The translations under genes and the position numbers were made by a program. Shown piece after piece: positions 1 through 13,028 of a stretch of DNA of 64,000 bases. Where the stretch lies: the NCBI RefSeq assembly GCF_900101905.1, contig NZ_FNAJ01000024.1:1-64000 (forward strand). Direction: 5' to 3'. This DNA is from Myxococcus virescens (GTDB taxonomy: Bacteria > Myxococcota > Myxococcia > Myxococcales > Myxococcaceae). Below the pieces are notes generated by a model. The model ran no database searches. It saw only the letters and a program-made list of their open reading frames with translations, and had not been told where the DNA came from. Within the stretch, counting starts at the first letter, position 1, and each line of letters begins with the position of its first letter.

Positions 1-563
1 CACCCGAGGCCGCTGGCCGCCATACAGCGCTCCCACCGCATGCCCCACCCGCTCGAAGGAGGCTCGGCAATACGGCAATACGGCAGCACACCCACCTGAC
101 GCGCCGTCGCTTCTGCCTCCCGCGAAGTGCCTCGCGCCAGCAGGTACGCCATGGGCACCGCCGCCTCCGGTAACCAGCCGTCAGCCACGCACCCGGCTTG
201 GACGCTGACGGTGTCCACCGTGGGGCCATTGCGCTCGCCCACCCGTCGGTAGAGGCTTCTCTCTATTTCGACGGGCCCTTGCCGCGTCTTGTACGTTGCC
301 GGGTACCGTCCGACTCGCACGTAGGACTGGCCTTCGATGAGGACTCGCGCCGCGTCGAGGTCGAGCCCTCGAAGCAACCTCCACTTCATCAACCGCTCCG
401 TTTGTTCCGCTCCGGCATTCACCTCCTGCCATGCGGCGTCGAACGCGGCCAGGTCCCCTCTGCTCGCTCCCTCCACCCCTCGGTGGGCGCGCTTCAGCGT
501 CTCCTCCAGCGCCTTGACGCTGTCCTCGAATCCTTCCGGCACTTCGATGGTCACCTTTGGCAT
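1..563 (-). pseudogene. ISKra4-like transposase, frameshifted, continues past left edge
   Basis: Read on the minus strand from ATG at 563 (GGAGG 12 bases upstream), the frame encodes MPKVTIEVPEGFEDSVKALE, then a helical segment and a YVRVGRYPATY / IERSLYRR region. This resembles the N-terminal half of ISKra4-family transposases from memory of the family. Near position 81 the frame breaks: an 8-bp tandem duplication (66-81) shifts it. Removing one copy restores a natural continuation, GVLPYCRASFERVGHAVGAL, running to the window edge. The element is therefore probably inactive unless the duplication is a sequencing error. It points away from the T6SS-type genes at 642-3607, whose first member seems to have lost its 5' part here. 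The family name is inferred; that it is a broken transposase-like gene is more certain than the exact family. Confidence 0.6.
66..81. repeat. 8-bp tandem duplication in the transposase gene
   Basis: The plus strand reads GGCAATAC twice in direct succession (66-73 and 74-81). Eight bases is not a multiple of three, and the transposase frame is coherent on each side only if one copy is removed. Confidence 0.85.
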
Positions 564-641
564 CGTTGGATGTCCTCCAGTGGCACAACCCACCAGTGGC
601 CTCGCCTGCTGCCGACCATCAGGCCTCCGGTGGTCCCCTTG

Positions 642-1151
642 CCTGTCAGCTCGCTCGCTGCTCAGTGCCAGATCCACACCCTTGAGCAGTTGGACAGCAC
701 CTCGACCTTGAAGGACAACGCCGTCCTCGCAGGATGGGACATCAACGGTGTTTCCAACGGGATGCTCCTGCCCAAAGACGAGGCGGACGTCGCGCTCCAC
801 CTCCTGCAGGAGCACAACGGAAGCCATCCTGGCGCATATACCTCCCCCATCGCAGATCTCTTGGATGACATCGAGAACGCATACGCGGAGGTCTGCCAGG
901 GCAAGGAAGATGTCGCATTACAGCTCGCCCTTGCAGAGCAGTTGAAGCAAGCTTCGGTGTTCGTCCAGACTCGAATCCTGGGCATCCGGCAACAAGCCAG
1001 TGGCGTGGAGTTCTGGGGGCTGCACTTGAACTCGCTGTCGGTCTATACCAGTGCGGTTCGCACCCTGGAGGATCGGCGGCAACGTTATATGGAACAGCAG
1101 CGACAGCAGATCCTCAATAACACGCAACGCCAAGCCTCGAAGGGAGTCTGA
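642..1151 (+). pseudogene. C-terminal remnant of a nuclease-type (AHH/HNH-like) toxin
   Basis: The last about 165 codons before the TGA at 1149 read as genuine protein: CQIHTLEQLD, then AGWDINGVSNGMLLPKD, then LQEHNGSHPGAY, ending in a long amphipathic helical tail. The NGMLLPK...HNGSH..Y arrangement is typical of AHH/ENDO-VII-type nuclease toxin domains found as T6SS or polymorphic effectors. No credible start or N-terminal delivery domain precedes it; upstream DNA belongs to the transposase on the other strand. The normal His-His pair would fall near Q-I-H-T, so even the catalytic motif looks incomplete. The stop overlaps the ATG of the downstream immunity-like gene (TGATG). The exact IS junction is unknown, so the left coordinate is approximate. 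Confidence 0.5.
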
Positions 1152-1741
1152 TGTACCACGTCATTCGCTATGGGCCCGCCGAACACAACGCAGCGAGCCT
1201 GCATCTGGATCCCATTCTGGGATTCGAAAAGAAGAAGGTGTCATTCATGAGCGGCGCCAAGCTGGGGCCCCTGCCTCCCCTGACCGCGCGAAAACGCGTG
1301 GGCGCCGAGGGGGACATGGTGGACTACATGAGCGCGTCTCCCGCCACCCTGGTCTTTTCCCCCCGCTTCCGCGAGGCCCTGGAATCGGCAGGAGTCGACA
1401 ACGTCGATTACTACCCGCTGACGCTCATCGACGAGTCGTCAGGCAAGAAGACGTCCGGCCATCAGGCGGCCAACGTCGTCGGCCTGATTGACTGCGTGGA
1501 CCGGCAGACGTCGGTCTTCACGCCCATGGCCGGCTTCCCAGCGGAGCCCCTGGGCAAGAACACCATCTTCGAATTGAAGGAACTGCATTTGGCCCCGCAG
1601 AAAATCCAGGGGGCGAAGCTGTTCAGGCTCTTCGGGAAGCCGTCCGTCCTCATCGTCCACGAGTCAGTGAAGGAAGTGCTCCAGAAGTCAGGCATGCGAG
1701 GGTTTCAGTTCAAATCCGCCGAAGGCTACGCGGGCGTCTGA
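1151..1741 (+). CDS. Imm11-like immunity protein
   Basis: A 196-residue soluble protein with no signal peptide. The body has LVFSPRFREALESAG, DNVDYYPLTL and an ELKELHLAPQKI-type segment, ending in GMRGFQFKSAEGYAGV. This pattern (mid-protein 'F S x x F x x x L E x A G' and a terminal 'G F x F') matches the Imm11 (DUF1629-like) immunity family common next to myxobacterial effectors. The ATG overlaps the stop of the toxin remnant, the usual arrangement for a cognate toxin-immunity pair. If the toxin really is inactivated, this gene is an orphan immunity determinant that could still protect against kin. Family assignment is by recognition of the pattern. Confidence 0.65.
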   Translation: MYHVIRYGPAEHNAASLHLDPILGFEKKKVSFMSGAKLGPLPPLTARKRVGAEGDMVDYMSASPATLVFSPRFREALESAGVDNVDYYPLTLIDESSGKKTSGHQAANVVGLIDCVDRQTSVFTPMAGFPAEPLGKNTIFELKELHLAPQKIQGAKLFRLFGKPSVLIVHESVKEVLQKSGMRGFQFKSAEGYAGV

Positions 1742-1783
1742 CAAGCGGTCGCGAGGCAAGTCCCCAAGGCAGGAGAAACGCCG

Positions 1784-2308
1784 ATGCGCGCAAAGGCTGG
1801 AGAAACGGTTCCGTTCGTAGGAGATGCGGAAGAGCCGCGTGTCGGCTCCCGGGGGCCACGTGTAGGCTGGCTCGTGGGAGTGGATGGCGAGGGCAATCCA
1901 CAGGTGGACTTCGAGGGAAATACGGCGGGTCCCCTTTCTGCGCGCACCATCATCCCCATGAGCCCCAAGGTCCTGGCGGACGCCACCGCGCGAAGGCCAG
2001 GGGCGGTCCTGCTCTTCGAGCAGGATGACCTGTCGCGACCGGTGCTCATCGGGCTGCTTCAACCTGCGTCCACCTCGCCCTTGGTCGAAGCATTGCTTTC
2101 GGGAGCAGCCGACTCAGAATCCGCCTTGGATGCCCATGTAGATGGCCGGCGAGTCGTCCTGGAGGGAAAAGAGGAGGTCGTGCTCCGGTGTGGCGAAGCC
2201 ACCATCACGCTGCGGCGCAATGGGAAGGTCGTCATCCGGGGCGTCCAGGTCGAAACCCACGCCACGGGCACCAATCGCATCAAGGGCGCCTCGGTGAAGG
2301 TCAACTAG
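1784..2308 (+). CDS. DUF6484-like T6SS-associated protein
   Basis: A 174-residue protein. The N-terminal third (GWLVGVDGEGNPQVDF, then LSARTIIPMS and RPGAVLLFEQDDLSRPVLIGLL) has a short beta-rich fold. The C-terminal part (GRRVVLEGKEEVVLRCGEATITLRR, then VVIRG) looks like the repetitive beta strands at the tip of VgrG-like proteins. This is the layout of DUF6484 proteins encoded near T6SS effectors. The next gene begins one base after its stop at 2308, so the two are co-translated. Possible roles are effector loading or a spike accessory; this is inference from context. Confidence 0.6.
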   Translation: MRAKAGETVPFVGDAEEPRVGSRGPRVGWLVGVDGEGNPQVDFEGNTAGPLSARTIIPMSPKVLADATARRPGAVLLFEQDDLSRPVLIGLLQPASTSPLVEALLSGAADSESALDAHVDGRRVVLEGKEEVVLRCGEATITLRRNGKVVIRGVQVETHATGTNRIKGASVKVN

Positions 2309-3607
2309 GTGTCCATGATTCTCTGGGACATCCTCGAAGAGCATCTCAACGAAGCAGCCTTTCTCTGGGGACAGTGGGAACGTTCGCTACGCTCGCCCCG
2401 GTACGTGCTGAGAGAGGTCATCGACGGGCCTGAGGAGCGATTGCTTGCGCACGTGGAAGGCCTGTGCGAGGGCGGAGCGCTCGCCATCGAGCGCCTGCTG
2501 CGACCCGCGCTCGAAGAAGAGGATACCGGCTTCTTTTGTACCGCTGCCTTCACCTTGCTGTCGGATTCGATGGCGGCGCATCTCGACACGCTGCTGGATG
2601 GCTTTGACGAGGCTTCGGAGCAGCGACAGTCCTGCATCCGCCGCGTGCTGGAACTGGGAGGGGGCGAGGCCCTCACGGCACGGATGGAGAGGATATTGAC
2701 GGAAGGTACGGCCCCCGCGTCCGTACTTGCCACCGCGCTCGATGCATTGAGCCTCCGGCAGCCGCATTCCCGTGTCGAACTGAAGCCGTTCTTGTCCAGC
2801 GCAATCCCCCGGCTCCAGGCCGCCGCTCTGCGCGCGGTGGGACGCTGGCTGTCTCCACTCGACACTGCGGCGCTGGCGCGCCCCCTGGACTCGCCGGACG
2901 CATCTGTCCGCGACGCCGCGCTCGTCGCGGGGCTGTTGCTGGGCCGACGGGCTGCATGGAGCGCCTGCAGGCACTTCGTCGAGGCCCGCGTACCGGCCAT
3001 CGCGCGAGCTGCACTCCTCGTGGCGATGGGAGGCCAACCCAAGGACATCGAGATGCTGACGAAGGCGCTGGATACGCCCGAACTCCAGGGGGACGTGCTC
3101 CGGGCACTGGGAACCAGTGGGAGTCCGACGGCCGTCGAGGCCTGCCTCCCCCACTTGCGAAATCCGAAGGTGGCCCACCTCGCGGCGGAAGCCATCTCCA
3201 CCATCACGGGCCTGGTCGTGGAAGGCCCCTTCCGTCGGGAGGCACCAGACAATGAGGGGGATGAGGACGATGCCCCGCTCATCCCGGCGCCCGAGGATGA
3301 TCTGCCATTCCCCGACCACGAGGCCATTGAGGCCTGGTGGAAGGAGCAGCGAAAGCGCTTCATGCCGGGCACGCGCTATCTGCACGGACAACCGATGACC
3401 GCCGCACTGATACTGGAGGCACTGCGACAGGCGCCCATGTTACGGCGGCCTGCCCTTGCTCTGAATGTCGCCATTCGCAGCAAGGGGGCCATCCGACTGA
3501 ATCCCGATGGCTTCGCCCAGGAGCAATGGGCGCAGGTCTCGCGGCTGCGCCCAGCTTCCGTTTCCCACCCCTCCCAGCCCTACTCCGACTTCGCTCAGAC
3601 CTTGTAG
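2309..3607 (+). CDS. TIGR02270-family HEAT-repeat protein (T6SS neighbourhood)
   Basis: A 432-residue protein beginning GTG-TCC-ATG immediately after the previous stop. The opening, [20 protein letters not shown], is characteristic of TIGR02270 proteins. It is followed by tandem helical repeats such as [38 protein letters not shown] and [20 protein letters not shown]. An acidic linker (about residues 312-332) precedes a C-terminal domain with [20 protein letters not shown]. Family members sit beside VgrG/PAAR/effector genes and are thought to act as adaptors; the biochemical role is not established. The 3' end overlaps the convergent S1P-lyase-like gene by 13 bases. Confidence 0.75.
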   Translation: MSMILWDILEEHLNEAAFLWGQWERSLRSPRYVLREVIDGPEERLLAHVEGLCEGGALAIERLLRPALEEEDTGFFCTAAFTLLSDSMAAHLDTLLDGFDEASEQRQSCIRRVLELGGGEALTARMERILTEGTAPASVLATALDALSLRQPHSRVELKPFLSSAIPRLQAAALRAVGRWLSPLDTAALARPLDSPDASVRDAALVAGLLLGRRAAWSACRHFVEARVPAIARAALLVAMGGQPKDIEMLTKALDTPELQGDVLRALGTSGSPTAVEACLPHLRNPKVAHLAAEAISTITGLVVEGPFRREAPDNEGDEDDAPLIPAPEDDLPFPDHEAIEAWWKEQRKRFMPGTRYLHGQPMTAALILEALRQAPMLRRPALALNVAIRSKGAIRLNPDGFAQEQWAQVSRLRPASVSHPSQPYSDFAQTL

Positions 3608-5124
3608 AGCAGGTCCATGTACTTCTTGAGCAGGTCGCTCACCAGACCGCGGAAGGGCACGGAGGCGGCCATGCCGTACACGGGCGCCATCGTCCCCTTC
3701 GCGCTGGGGTGGGACTTCACGTAGTCCACGGCGTCGCGCAGGTCGACCAGGAACTGGTCCGCGACGCCGGGCTGCGTGTGGCGCAGCGTGACGCACAGGT
3801 GGACGGCGGACGGTTTGTGCAGGCCATTGAGGTTCCACCCGTGCTCGCTCATCCGCTCCATCACCTGGAAGATGTCCACGGACTCCGAACCGAAGGCGAT
3901 GACGAACAGCGGGTCGCCCAGCACGTGCAGCTCCGGGATGTCGCGGATGCCCTTCTTGATGGCCGCCGCCGTCTCCAGGATGCTCCGGGTGGCGTCCAGG
4001 TAGCCCTGCTCGCCCATGCTCACCAGCGCGGCCCACGCCGAGGCGATGAGCGCCCCGGGCCGGCTGCCGGAGAAGGTGGGCGAGAAGTAGATGCCACCCG
4101 GCCAGTCCGTCGCCGTGAAGTACTGGTGCGACCGCAGCTCCGTGCCCCGGTACAACACCACCGAGGAGCCCTTGGCCGCGTAGCCAAACTTGTGCGTGTC
4201 CACGGACATGGACGTCACGCCCGACAGCCGGAAGTCGAAGGGCGGCACGTCGTAGCCCAGCTTCATGGCGAAAGGCAGCACGAAGCCGCCCAGGCATGCG
4301 TCGGTGTGGAAGCCGATGCGCTTCTTGCGCGCAATCTCGGACAGCGCCTCGATGGGGTCGATGACCCCGTGCGGAAAGCCCGGTGCGGAGCCGATGATGA
4401 CGATGGTGTTGCGGTTCACCGCCTTGCGCATGGCGGCCACGTCCGCGCGGTAGTCCGGGCCCACCGGGACGCGCACCATCTTGATGCCGAAGTAGTGCGC
4501 CGCCTTGTCGAAGGCCGGGTGCGCGCTGGCGGGCGCCACCATCTCCGGCCGGGTGATGCCCTTGGTCTCCCGGGCCCAGTCCCGGTACGTCTTCATCGCC
4601 AGCATGATGCTCTCGGTGCCACCGGACGACATGGCCCCGCAGATGCGCGCCTCCTCCGGCTGGCCGGCGTTCGCCACGTCCGCGCCGAGCATGCTGGCCG
4701 TCATCGCCACCACCTCCGCCTCGAACTTGGTGGCGCTGGGCCACAGGTCGGCGTGCAGGGGGTTGCTCTGTGAATGCAGCGCATAGACGCGGTTGAGGAA
4801 CGCGATGTGCTCCGCGTCGCCGTTGTACACGCCTCCGGACACGCGGCCCTCCCGCCAGCGGTACTCCTCCTGCGACTCCAGGGCCTGGAGCTCACGCAGC
4901 ACGTCCTCGCGCGAGCGCCCCGTCGGCGGCAGGTGGTCGAACGACTGCATCTTCCCGCGGTAGGGCTTGAGGCCGCTCTCCAGTTCGGACAGCAGCGAGC
5001 CCGTCTCCCGGTTGAGCAGGCCCTTCACCCCCGGAACAGCCTTGAGGTAGCGCTCCGCCGCGGAAAGCAGCCTCGGTGGGACGTGGTTGAGCAGGCTCAG
5101 CGCCTTCAGGTCTGGAAGTGCCAT
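3595..5124 (-). CDS. Sphingosine-1-phosphate lyase-like PLP enzyme
   Basis: A 509-residue group II PLP-dependent decarboxylase-fold protein. The PLP-lysine motif [13 protein letters not shown] is clear, and the upstream block [17 protein letters not shown], the [18 protein letters not shown] segment and the [13 protein letters not shown] stretch (Asp that contacts the pyridine nitrogen) match S1P lyase rather than glutamate decarboxylase. Such enzymes split phosphorylated long-chain bases into a fatty aldehyde and phosphoethanolamine. Unlike the eukaryotic enzyme there is no N-terminal membrane helix. It lies 16 bases downstream of the FGGY kinase gene on the same strand, so the two are probably one operon. 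Confidence 0.8.
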   Translation of the reverse strand: MALPDLKALSLLNHVPPRLLSAAERYLKAVPGVKGLLNRETGSLLSELESGLKPYRGKMQSFDHLPPTGRSREDVLRELQALESQEEYRWREGRVSGGVYNGDAEHIAFLNRVYALHSQSNPLHADLWPSATKFEAEVVAMTASMLGADVANAGQPEEARICGAMSSGGTESIMLAMKTYRDWARETKGITRPEMVAPASAHPAFDKAAHYFGIKMVRVPVGPDYRADVAAMRKAVNRNTIVIIGSAPGFPHGVIDPIEALSEIARKKRIGFHTDACLGGFVLPFAMKLGYDVPPFDFRLSGVTSMSVDTHKFGYAAKGSSVVLYRGTELRSHQYFTATDWPGGIYFSPTFSGSRPGALIASAWAALVSMGEQGYLDATRSILETAAAIKKGIRDIPELHVLGDPLFVIAFGSESVDIFQVMERMSEHGWNLNGLHKPSAVHLCVTLRHTQPGVADQFLVDLRDAVDYVKSHPSAKGTMAPVYGMAASVPFRGLVSDLLKKYMDLLYKV

Positions 5125-5140
5125 GGCGAACTCCTGGGGT

Positions 5141-6760
5141 TCAGGCGCTTCGCGCGCGATTGAGCCGCGCGAAGATGGCCTTGTTGTGTTTGTAGATGTT
5201 GACGAACTCGCGAAACAGCTCGTCGTAGAGCGCCGCGTTCTTCGAATCCGGATGAAAGGTGCGGGCGACCGGCACGAGCGAGGGAATCTCCTCCACCGTC
5301 AGCTTCCCCAGCGCCACCGCGGCCTGGAACGCGGCGCCTCTCGCGTTGGCGAGCACCGGTTCATCCACCTGCTGCACCGCGCGGCCCAGCACGTCCGCGT
5401 GAATCTGGCACCACAGCGCGGAGCGCGCCCCGCCGCCGATGATTCGCAGCGAGTCCAACCGCCGGCCCACGAACTGCTCCACATAGGTGAAGAGCCAGCG
5501 CGAGTTGTAGGCGACGCCCTCCATCACCGCCCGGACCATGTGCGCCCGCGTCGTCTTCAGGGACTGGTTGAAGAAGCCGCCGCGCAGCGACTTGTCATCC
5601 ACCGGGCTGCGCTCGCCGTTGAGCCAGGGCAGGAAGATGAGCTGGTCGCTGCCCGCGGGGACGTTGCCTGCCTGCGCCTCCATCACCTGGTAGAGGTCCG
5701 GCGCGTCCCCGTCCGTGCCCGCCCCCGCATCCCGGCCATACAGGATGTTGTCCTTGAGGAAGGTGAGGCAGATGCCGGCGGACTCCTGCTCGTTGGCCAG
5801 CAGGTAGCGCCCGGGCAGGGCGGACGGCACGGACGCCATCTGGTGGAAGAGGTCCGTCTTCTTGTAGGGCACGTGGCAGCACAGCCACGACGAGGTCCCC
5901 ACGCACAGGTGGGGCTCGAAGTCTCCCACCGCGCCAGAACCCACGGCGGCGGCGAGGATGTCCGGCGCGCCCGTCACCACCTGAACGTCCTCACTCAGGC
6001 CCAGCTCGCTCGCGGCCTGTGCCTGGAGCGGCCCCAGCACCGTGGAGGCGGGGACCAGGTCCGGGAGCTTCTCCCGCTCGAGCCCCGCCATCTTCAGCAG
6101 CCGGTCGTCATAGGCGATGCGGCCCAGCGCGCGGTTGTCCGTCACCCAGTGCAGGGTGATGGAGTCATACGAGGCGGTGCAGCGGCCACTCAGCTTCAGG
6201 TTGAGCCAGTCCTTCGGCTCCAGGAACTTGTACGTCCGGCGGTACACGTCCGGGCGCTCGCGCCGCAGGTAGAGGATGTGGCCCACCGGGTCCTTGCCCG
6301 ACAGGCTGGGCACTCCGCCCGACAGGCGAATCCACGTCATCAGGCGGCGAACGTCGTAGCCCTTCACGGAGAGGAAGCCGCCCACCGCGCGCTTCACGTC
6401 CGGCGCGCCGCGCGAGTCCATCCAGATGAGCGCGGGGCACACGGGCGTTCCGGACGCGTCCACCGCGACGGTGCCGGACCACTGCGAGCTGCAGTTGACG
6501 CCGATGACGTCCTCCGCGCGCACGGCCCCGGAGGCCAGCAGGCGGCGCGTCGCCAGGACGATGGCGCGCCACCACGCCTCCGGCTGCTGCTCGGCGCCCC
6601 CATCCGGGAGCAGGGACAGCTCCAGCGGCTCCACGTCACCGCCCAGAATCCGTCCCCTCAGCGTGACGGCCGCCACCTTGACGGCGGACGTCCCGAGGTC
6701 AATGGCCAGGATGGCCTGCTCACCTGCGTGGGACACACTTCCCTCCATGCCGGGCGTCAA
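5141..6760 (-). CDS. FGGY-family carbohydrate kinase (xylulokinase-like)
   Basis: A 539-residue protein. The N-terminal ATPase motif [17 protein letters not shown] (phosphate 1), the substrate-side segment [13 protein letters not shown]...[10 protein letters not shown] and the C-terminal [21 protein letters not shown] motif identify the FGGY sugar kinase family, which phosphorylates pentuloses or related polyols. Residues alone do not fix the substrate. A second in-frame Met lies at 6748. Being first in a two-gene unit with an S1P-lyase-like gene is unusual for a sugar kinase and suggests a shared pathway, but nothing in the sequence proves one. Confidence 0.8.
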   Translation of the reverse strand: MTPGMEGSVSHAGEQAILAIDLGTSAVKVAAVTLRGRILGGDVEPLELSLLPDGGAEQQPEAWWRAIVLATRRLLASGAVRAEDVIGVNCSSQWSGTVAVDASGTPVCPALIWMDSRGAPDVKRAVGGFLSVKGYDVRRLMTWIRLSGGVPSLSGKDPVGHILYLRRERPDVYRRTYKFLEPKDWLNLKLSGRCTASYDSITLHWVTDNRALGRIAYDDRLLKMAGLEREKLPDLVPASTVLGPLQAQAASELGLSEDVQVVTGAPDILAAAVGSGAVGDFEPHLCVGTSSWLCCHVPYKKTDLFHQMASVPSALPGRYLLANEQESAGICLTFLKDNILYGRDAGAGTDGDAPDLYQVMEAQAGNVPAGSDQLIFLPWLNGERSPVDDKSLRGGFFNQSLKTTRAHMVRAVMEGVAYNSRWLFTYVEQFVGRRLDSLRIIGGGARSALWCQIHADVLGRAVQQVDEPVLANARGAAFQAAVALGKLTVEEIPSLVPVARTFHPDSKNAALYDELFREFVNIYKHNKAIFARLNRARSA

Positions 6761-6983
6761 GACAGACCGGGCGGGCGACTGCCGCGACGGCCGAGTCTAG
6801 GAAACGAACGCGTGCAGCCTGCCACCGACGCGTGGAAGTTCGTCGTTTTTCTGAAAGCTCGGAAGAAGTCCCCGCGCCCTCGTCCGCCCCCGGGGCGTGG
6901 TGGCGGACTGTTCCTCCCGTGGGTGGCTTCCACGCGCCCCGCCCTTCCTACCTTTGCGCGAGGCCCAGAACAGGGGGACCACC

Positions 6984-7547
6984 ATGGCCGAAGTCCAGCA
7001 GCCCTTCCTCACGGATATCACCGAGATTCGCCGCCGAGCCCGGGAGCACCTGGAGGAAGGCGCCATCACCGAAGACTACGAGGGCGACGTCAACGCCACC
7101 ATCAAGCTGCTCAACGACGCGCTGGCGACGGAAATCGTCTGCGTGCTGCGCTACACCTACCACTACGTCGCCGCGGTGGGCATCCAGAGCGAGTCCGTCA
7201 AGGACGAGTTTGGACAGCACGCCCGCGAGGAGCAGCAGCACGCGCTTCGCATCGCCGAGCGCATCAACCAGCTTGGTGGCAAGGCGGACTTCAACCCCGA
7301 AGGACTGCTGTCCCGCAGCGCCAGCCAGTACGCCGAAGGGCAGAACCTGGTGGACATGATCAAGGAGAACCTCATCGCCGAGCGCATCGCCATCCAGACG
7401 TACCAGGAGATGGTGCGCTACTTCGCCAACCATGACCCGACGACGCGCCGGATGATGGAGGACATCCTCGCCAAGGAGGAGGAGCACGCCAACGACATGC
7501 ATGACCTGCTGGTGGCGCACCAGGGCAAGCCGCCCCTGCGGAGCTGA
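6984..7547 (+). CDS. Ferritin-like (bacterioferritin-type) protein
   Basis: A 187-residue four-helix-bundle protein. The start at 6984 is preferred over longer options because the conserved sequence begins at MAEVQQPFLTDI and GGGGG lies 8 bases upstream. Metal-ligand glutamates appear in LATEIVCVLRYTYHY, HAREEQQHALRIAERI (ExxH), MIKENLIAERIAIQTYQEM and LAKEEEHANDMHDLL (ExxH). The two ExxH pairs fit a di-iron centre as in bacterioferritin and rubrerythrin-like proteins, with a role in iron storage or peroxide detoxification in the cytosol. Transcribed divergently from the FGGY kinase. Confidence 0.75.
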   Translation: MAEVQQPFLTDITEIRRRAREHLEEGAITEDYEGDVNATIKLLNDALATEIVCVLRYTYHYVAAVGIQSESVKDEFGQHAREEQQHALRIAERINQLGGKADFNPEGLLSRSASQYAEGQNLVDMIKENLIAERIAIQTYQEMVRYFANHDPTTRRMMEDILAKEEEHANDMHDLLVAHQGKPPLRS

Positions 7548-7610
7548 GCGCCGCCTGGCCGCCGCGCTCGCGCCTGGCTAAGGTGGCGGGCAACGCGTCC
7601 GGGGGGTGGC

Positions 7611-9113
7611 ATGCGCAGGCGCTTCACCGCTGTGAGCGAGCTGTGTCGGCGGCACCCGGTGGCCCTGGGCGCCGCCGCGACCTTCAGCCTCAGCCTGCTG
7701 CTGCGCTGGCTCTACCTGCAGGCGTCGCCCGACCGGGCCTGGCCCTTCTCCATTTTCTTCTACGGCGACGCGCGCTTCTTCCACGCCTACGCCGCCGACC
7801 TCGCGCGCGGGCACACCGGGCCCGCCACCCTGCCCTACCACCCGCCCCTGTTCCCCTGGCTCCTGGGGCTGCTCTACCGCGTGCTGGGCCCGCCGCAGGG
7901 CAGCGCCTACCCGTACAAGCTCGCGCTGGCGCTGCTGAACGCGGGCACGGTCGCCTTCACGGGCTGGTGGTGGCGCAAGGTGCTGGGCACCGGCTGGAGC
8001 CTGCTGGGCGCCGCCCTCTTCGCGAGCAGCTTCGGCTGGCTGGTGCTGTCCACCACGTACAGCAACGAAGTGCTCTACGTCCTCTTCCTCTCGGCCACCT
8101 GCGCGCTGATGCTCCAGCACCGCGCGGGCCCCACGTGGACGGGCGCCGTGCTGCTGGGCGCCGTCATGGGCCTGGGTTCGCTCACCCGCGCCGAGCACCT
8201 GTACCTCTGGCCCTTCCTCCTCGCCTGGGCCTGGCTCTACCGAGGCGCCACGCCCCCGCGGACACTGGCCTTGCGTTGGGGCGCGGCCCTGCTCGTCACC
8301 GCCGTCGTGCTGGCCCCCTGGGCAATCCACAACGCGCGCGTGCTGCGCGAGCTCAACGCCCGGACGCCGCACCTGGAGCCGCTGCCCGTGCTGGCCCCCG
8401 TCACCGTGTACGGCCCCATCAACTTCGCCATGGCGAACCACGCCGCGGCCACCGGGGGCTTCACGCCCGACAGCGTCAACCAGATGGGCCAGGAGGGCTT
8501 CCTGGACGTGGCCAACCCCGCCCAACGCCACCTGTTGCTGCACGGGTACGCGGAGGGGCTCGCGTGGATGCGGGATGCCCCGGCGGACGCGGCGCGTCTG
8601 TGGCTGGCCAAGCTGGACCGCTGGCTGGACGGCTTCCGGCTGGGTCTGGGGGCCTCCAACCTGCCCGCGGGACTGCACGGCGCCCGAGCCCCCGTGGACG
8701 TCTTCGTGCCGGAGAGCGCGTGGCTGAAGTGGCCGCTCACCCTGCTGCTGCTCGCGGGCGCCGCGCTGTCCTTGCGGCCCGCGTGGCGCGGCTTCGCGCT
8801 CTTCACCGCGGTGCTGCTGCACCGGGCCCTCATCACCGTCGCCTTCTTCGGCTACACGCGCGGCCTGCTCGCCGTCTTTCCCGCGCTCATCCCGTTGCTG
8901 TTGCTGCCGCTCGTGGTGCTCGCCACACGCGCCTCCCCACAGCGGTGGGCCACCCGGCTGCCCGCCGTCGCCGCCGCCGCGTTGCTCTTCTTCTGGGTGG
9001 AGGCCGGCGTGCTCGCGCTGACCGCGCCCCGGCGCTTCATGGCCAGCGGGAGCACCGACCGCGCCAGCGGCAAGCTCATCCAGGATGACTGGGTGCGCAT
9101 CTGGCCAGACTGA
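7611..9113 (+). CDS. GT39-like multi-pass membrane glycosyltransferase
   Basis: A 500-residue protein with about ten hydrophobic segments. After the first helix comes FFYGDARFFHAYAADLARGH, with the acidic residue expected in the first periplasmic loop of ArnT/PMT-type (GT-C fold) glycosyltransferases, and then LPYHPPLFPWLLGLLYRVLG. The family moves sugars from polyprenyl-phosphate donors onto periplasmic acceptors. The start has a GGGGGGTGGC Shine-Dalgarno directly before ATG. It stands alone between the ferritin-like gene and the protease gene, so its acceptor cannot be guessed. Confidence 0.7.
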   Translation: MRRRFTAVSELCRRHPVALGAAATFSLSLLLRWLYLQASPDRAWPFSIFFYGDARFFHAYAADLARGHTGPATLPYHPPLFPWLLGLLYRVLGPPQGSAYPYKLALALLNAGTVAFTGWWWRKVLGTGWSLLGAALFASSFGWLVLSTTYSNEVLYVLFLSATCALMLQHRAGPTWTGAVLLGAVMGLGSLTRAEHLYLWPFLLAWAWLYRGATPPRTLALRWGAALLVTAVVLAPWAIHNARVLRELNARTPHLEPLPVLAPVTVYGPINFAMANHAAATGGFTPDSVNQMGQEGFLDVANPAQRHLLLHGYAEGLAWMRDAPADAARLWLAKLDRWLDGFRLGLGASNLPAGLHGARAPVDVFVPESAWLKWPLTLLLLAGAALSLRPAWRGFALFTAVLLHRALITVAFFGYTRGLLAVFPALIPLLLLPLVVLATRASPQRWATRLPAVAAAALLFFWVEAGVLALTAPRRFMASGSTDRASGKLIQDDWVRIWPD

Positions 9114-9369
9114 TGGCGATTCGCGCCCGCTTGGAAAAACTTCAATCCCGCGGGATGGCAGTCCGGCTCGTGCACGGCAGTTCGAATGCCAGGCACACCA
9201 ACAGTGAACACTTCTAAGTCCCGTTATTCTTGCAAAACTTTCTTCGGGAATAGCGAACGGAATCCCACGTATTCAGATTTAATTTCACACCCGGTATGGG
9301 CGTTGACGTGCTCCGTGCAGGAGCCACCGCGAGGGCATGTGCCTCCGCGGGTCCGCAGAGGAGAAACGC
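9114..9369. promoter_or_regulatory. Intergenic leader upstream of the secreted protease
   Basis: A 256-base stretch with no convincing gene. Bases 9195-9300 are distinctly AT-richer than the surroundings, as expected for a promoter and 5' leader of the protease gene at 9370. No confident -35/-10 or sigma-54 box was found. The start codon is preceded by GGAGAA. Confidence 0.35.
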
Positions 9370-12942
<3,573 letters not shown>

Positions 12943-12983
12943 TGAACGAACCCCGTCACCCAACGTGACGGCGGAATGAACGC

Positions 12984-13017
12984 GAAGGGCCTCCGGGTCG
13001 ACGTCCGGAGGCCCTTC
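12984..13017. terminator. Bidirectional terminator hairpin
   Basis: A perfect 13-bp inverted repeat (GAAGGGCCTCCGG / CCGGAGGCCCTTC) with an 8-base loop, lying between the convergent protease and permease genes. A short T-containing run (TGCTTT) follows on the plus strand. Confidence 0.8.
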
Positions 13018-13028
13018 TGCTTTCGCGC

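Noticed and set aside
198-641. Long plus-strand frame upstream of the toxin remnant
   Set aside because: It has low-complexity shadow composition and lies opposite the transposase frame, which has natural protein sequence.
5087-7435. 782-codon plus-strand frame opposite the FGGY kinase
   Set aside because: Shadow frame; the minus strand carries all family motifs.
9118-9150. Slight similarity to the fragment at 34991-35203 (KFFQAG versus KFSQAG)
   Set aside because: Only a few residues match and the remaining sequence does not align; too weak to claim a repeat family.
9160-9205. Possible tRNA 3' end (GTTCGAA loop followed by ACACCA)
   Set aside because: The T-arm-like GGCA-GTTCGAA-TGCC is followed by CCA, but no matching 5' acceptor strand or anticodon arm lies about 75 bases upstream.
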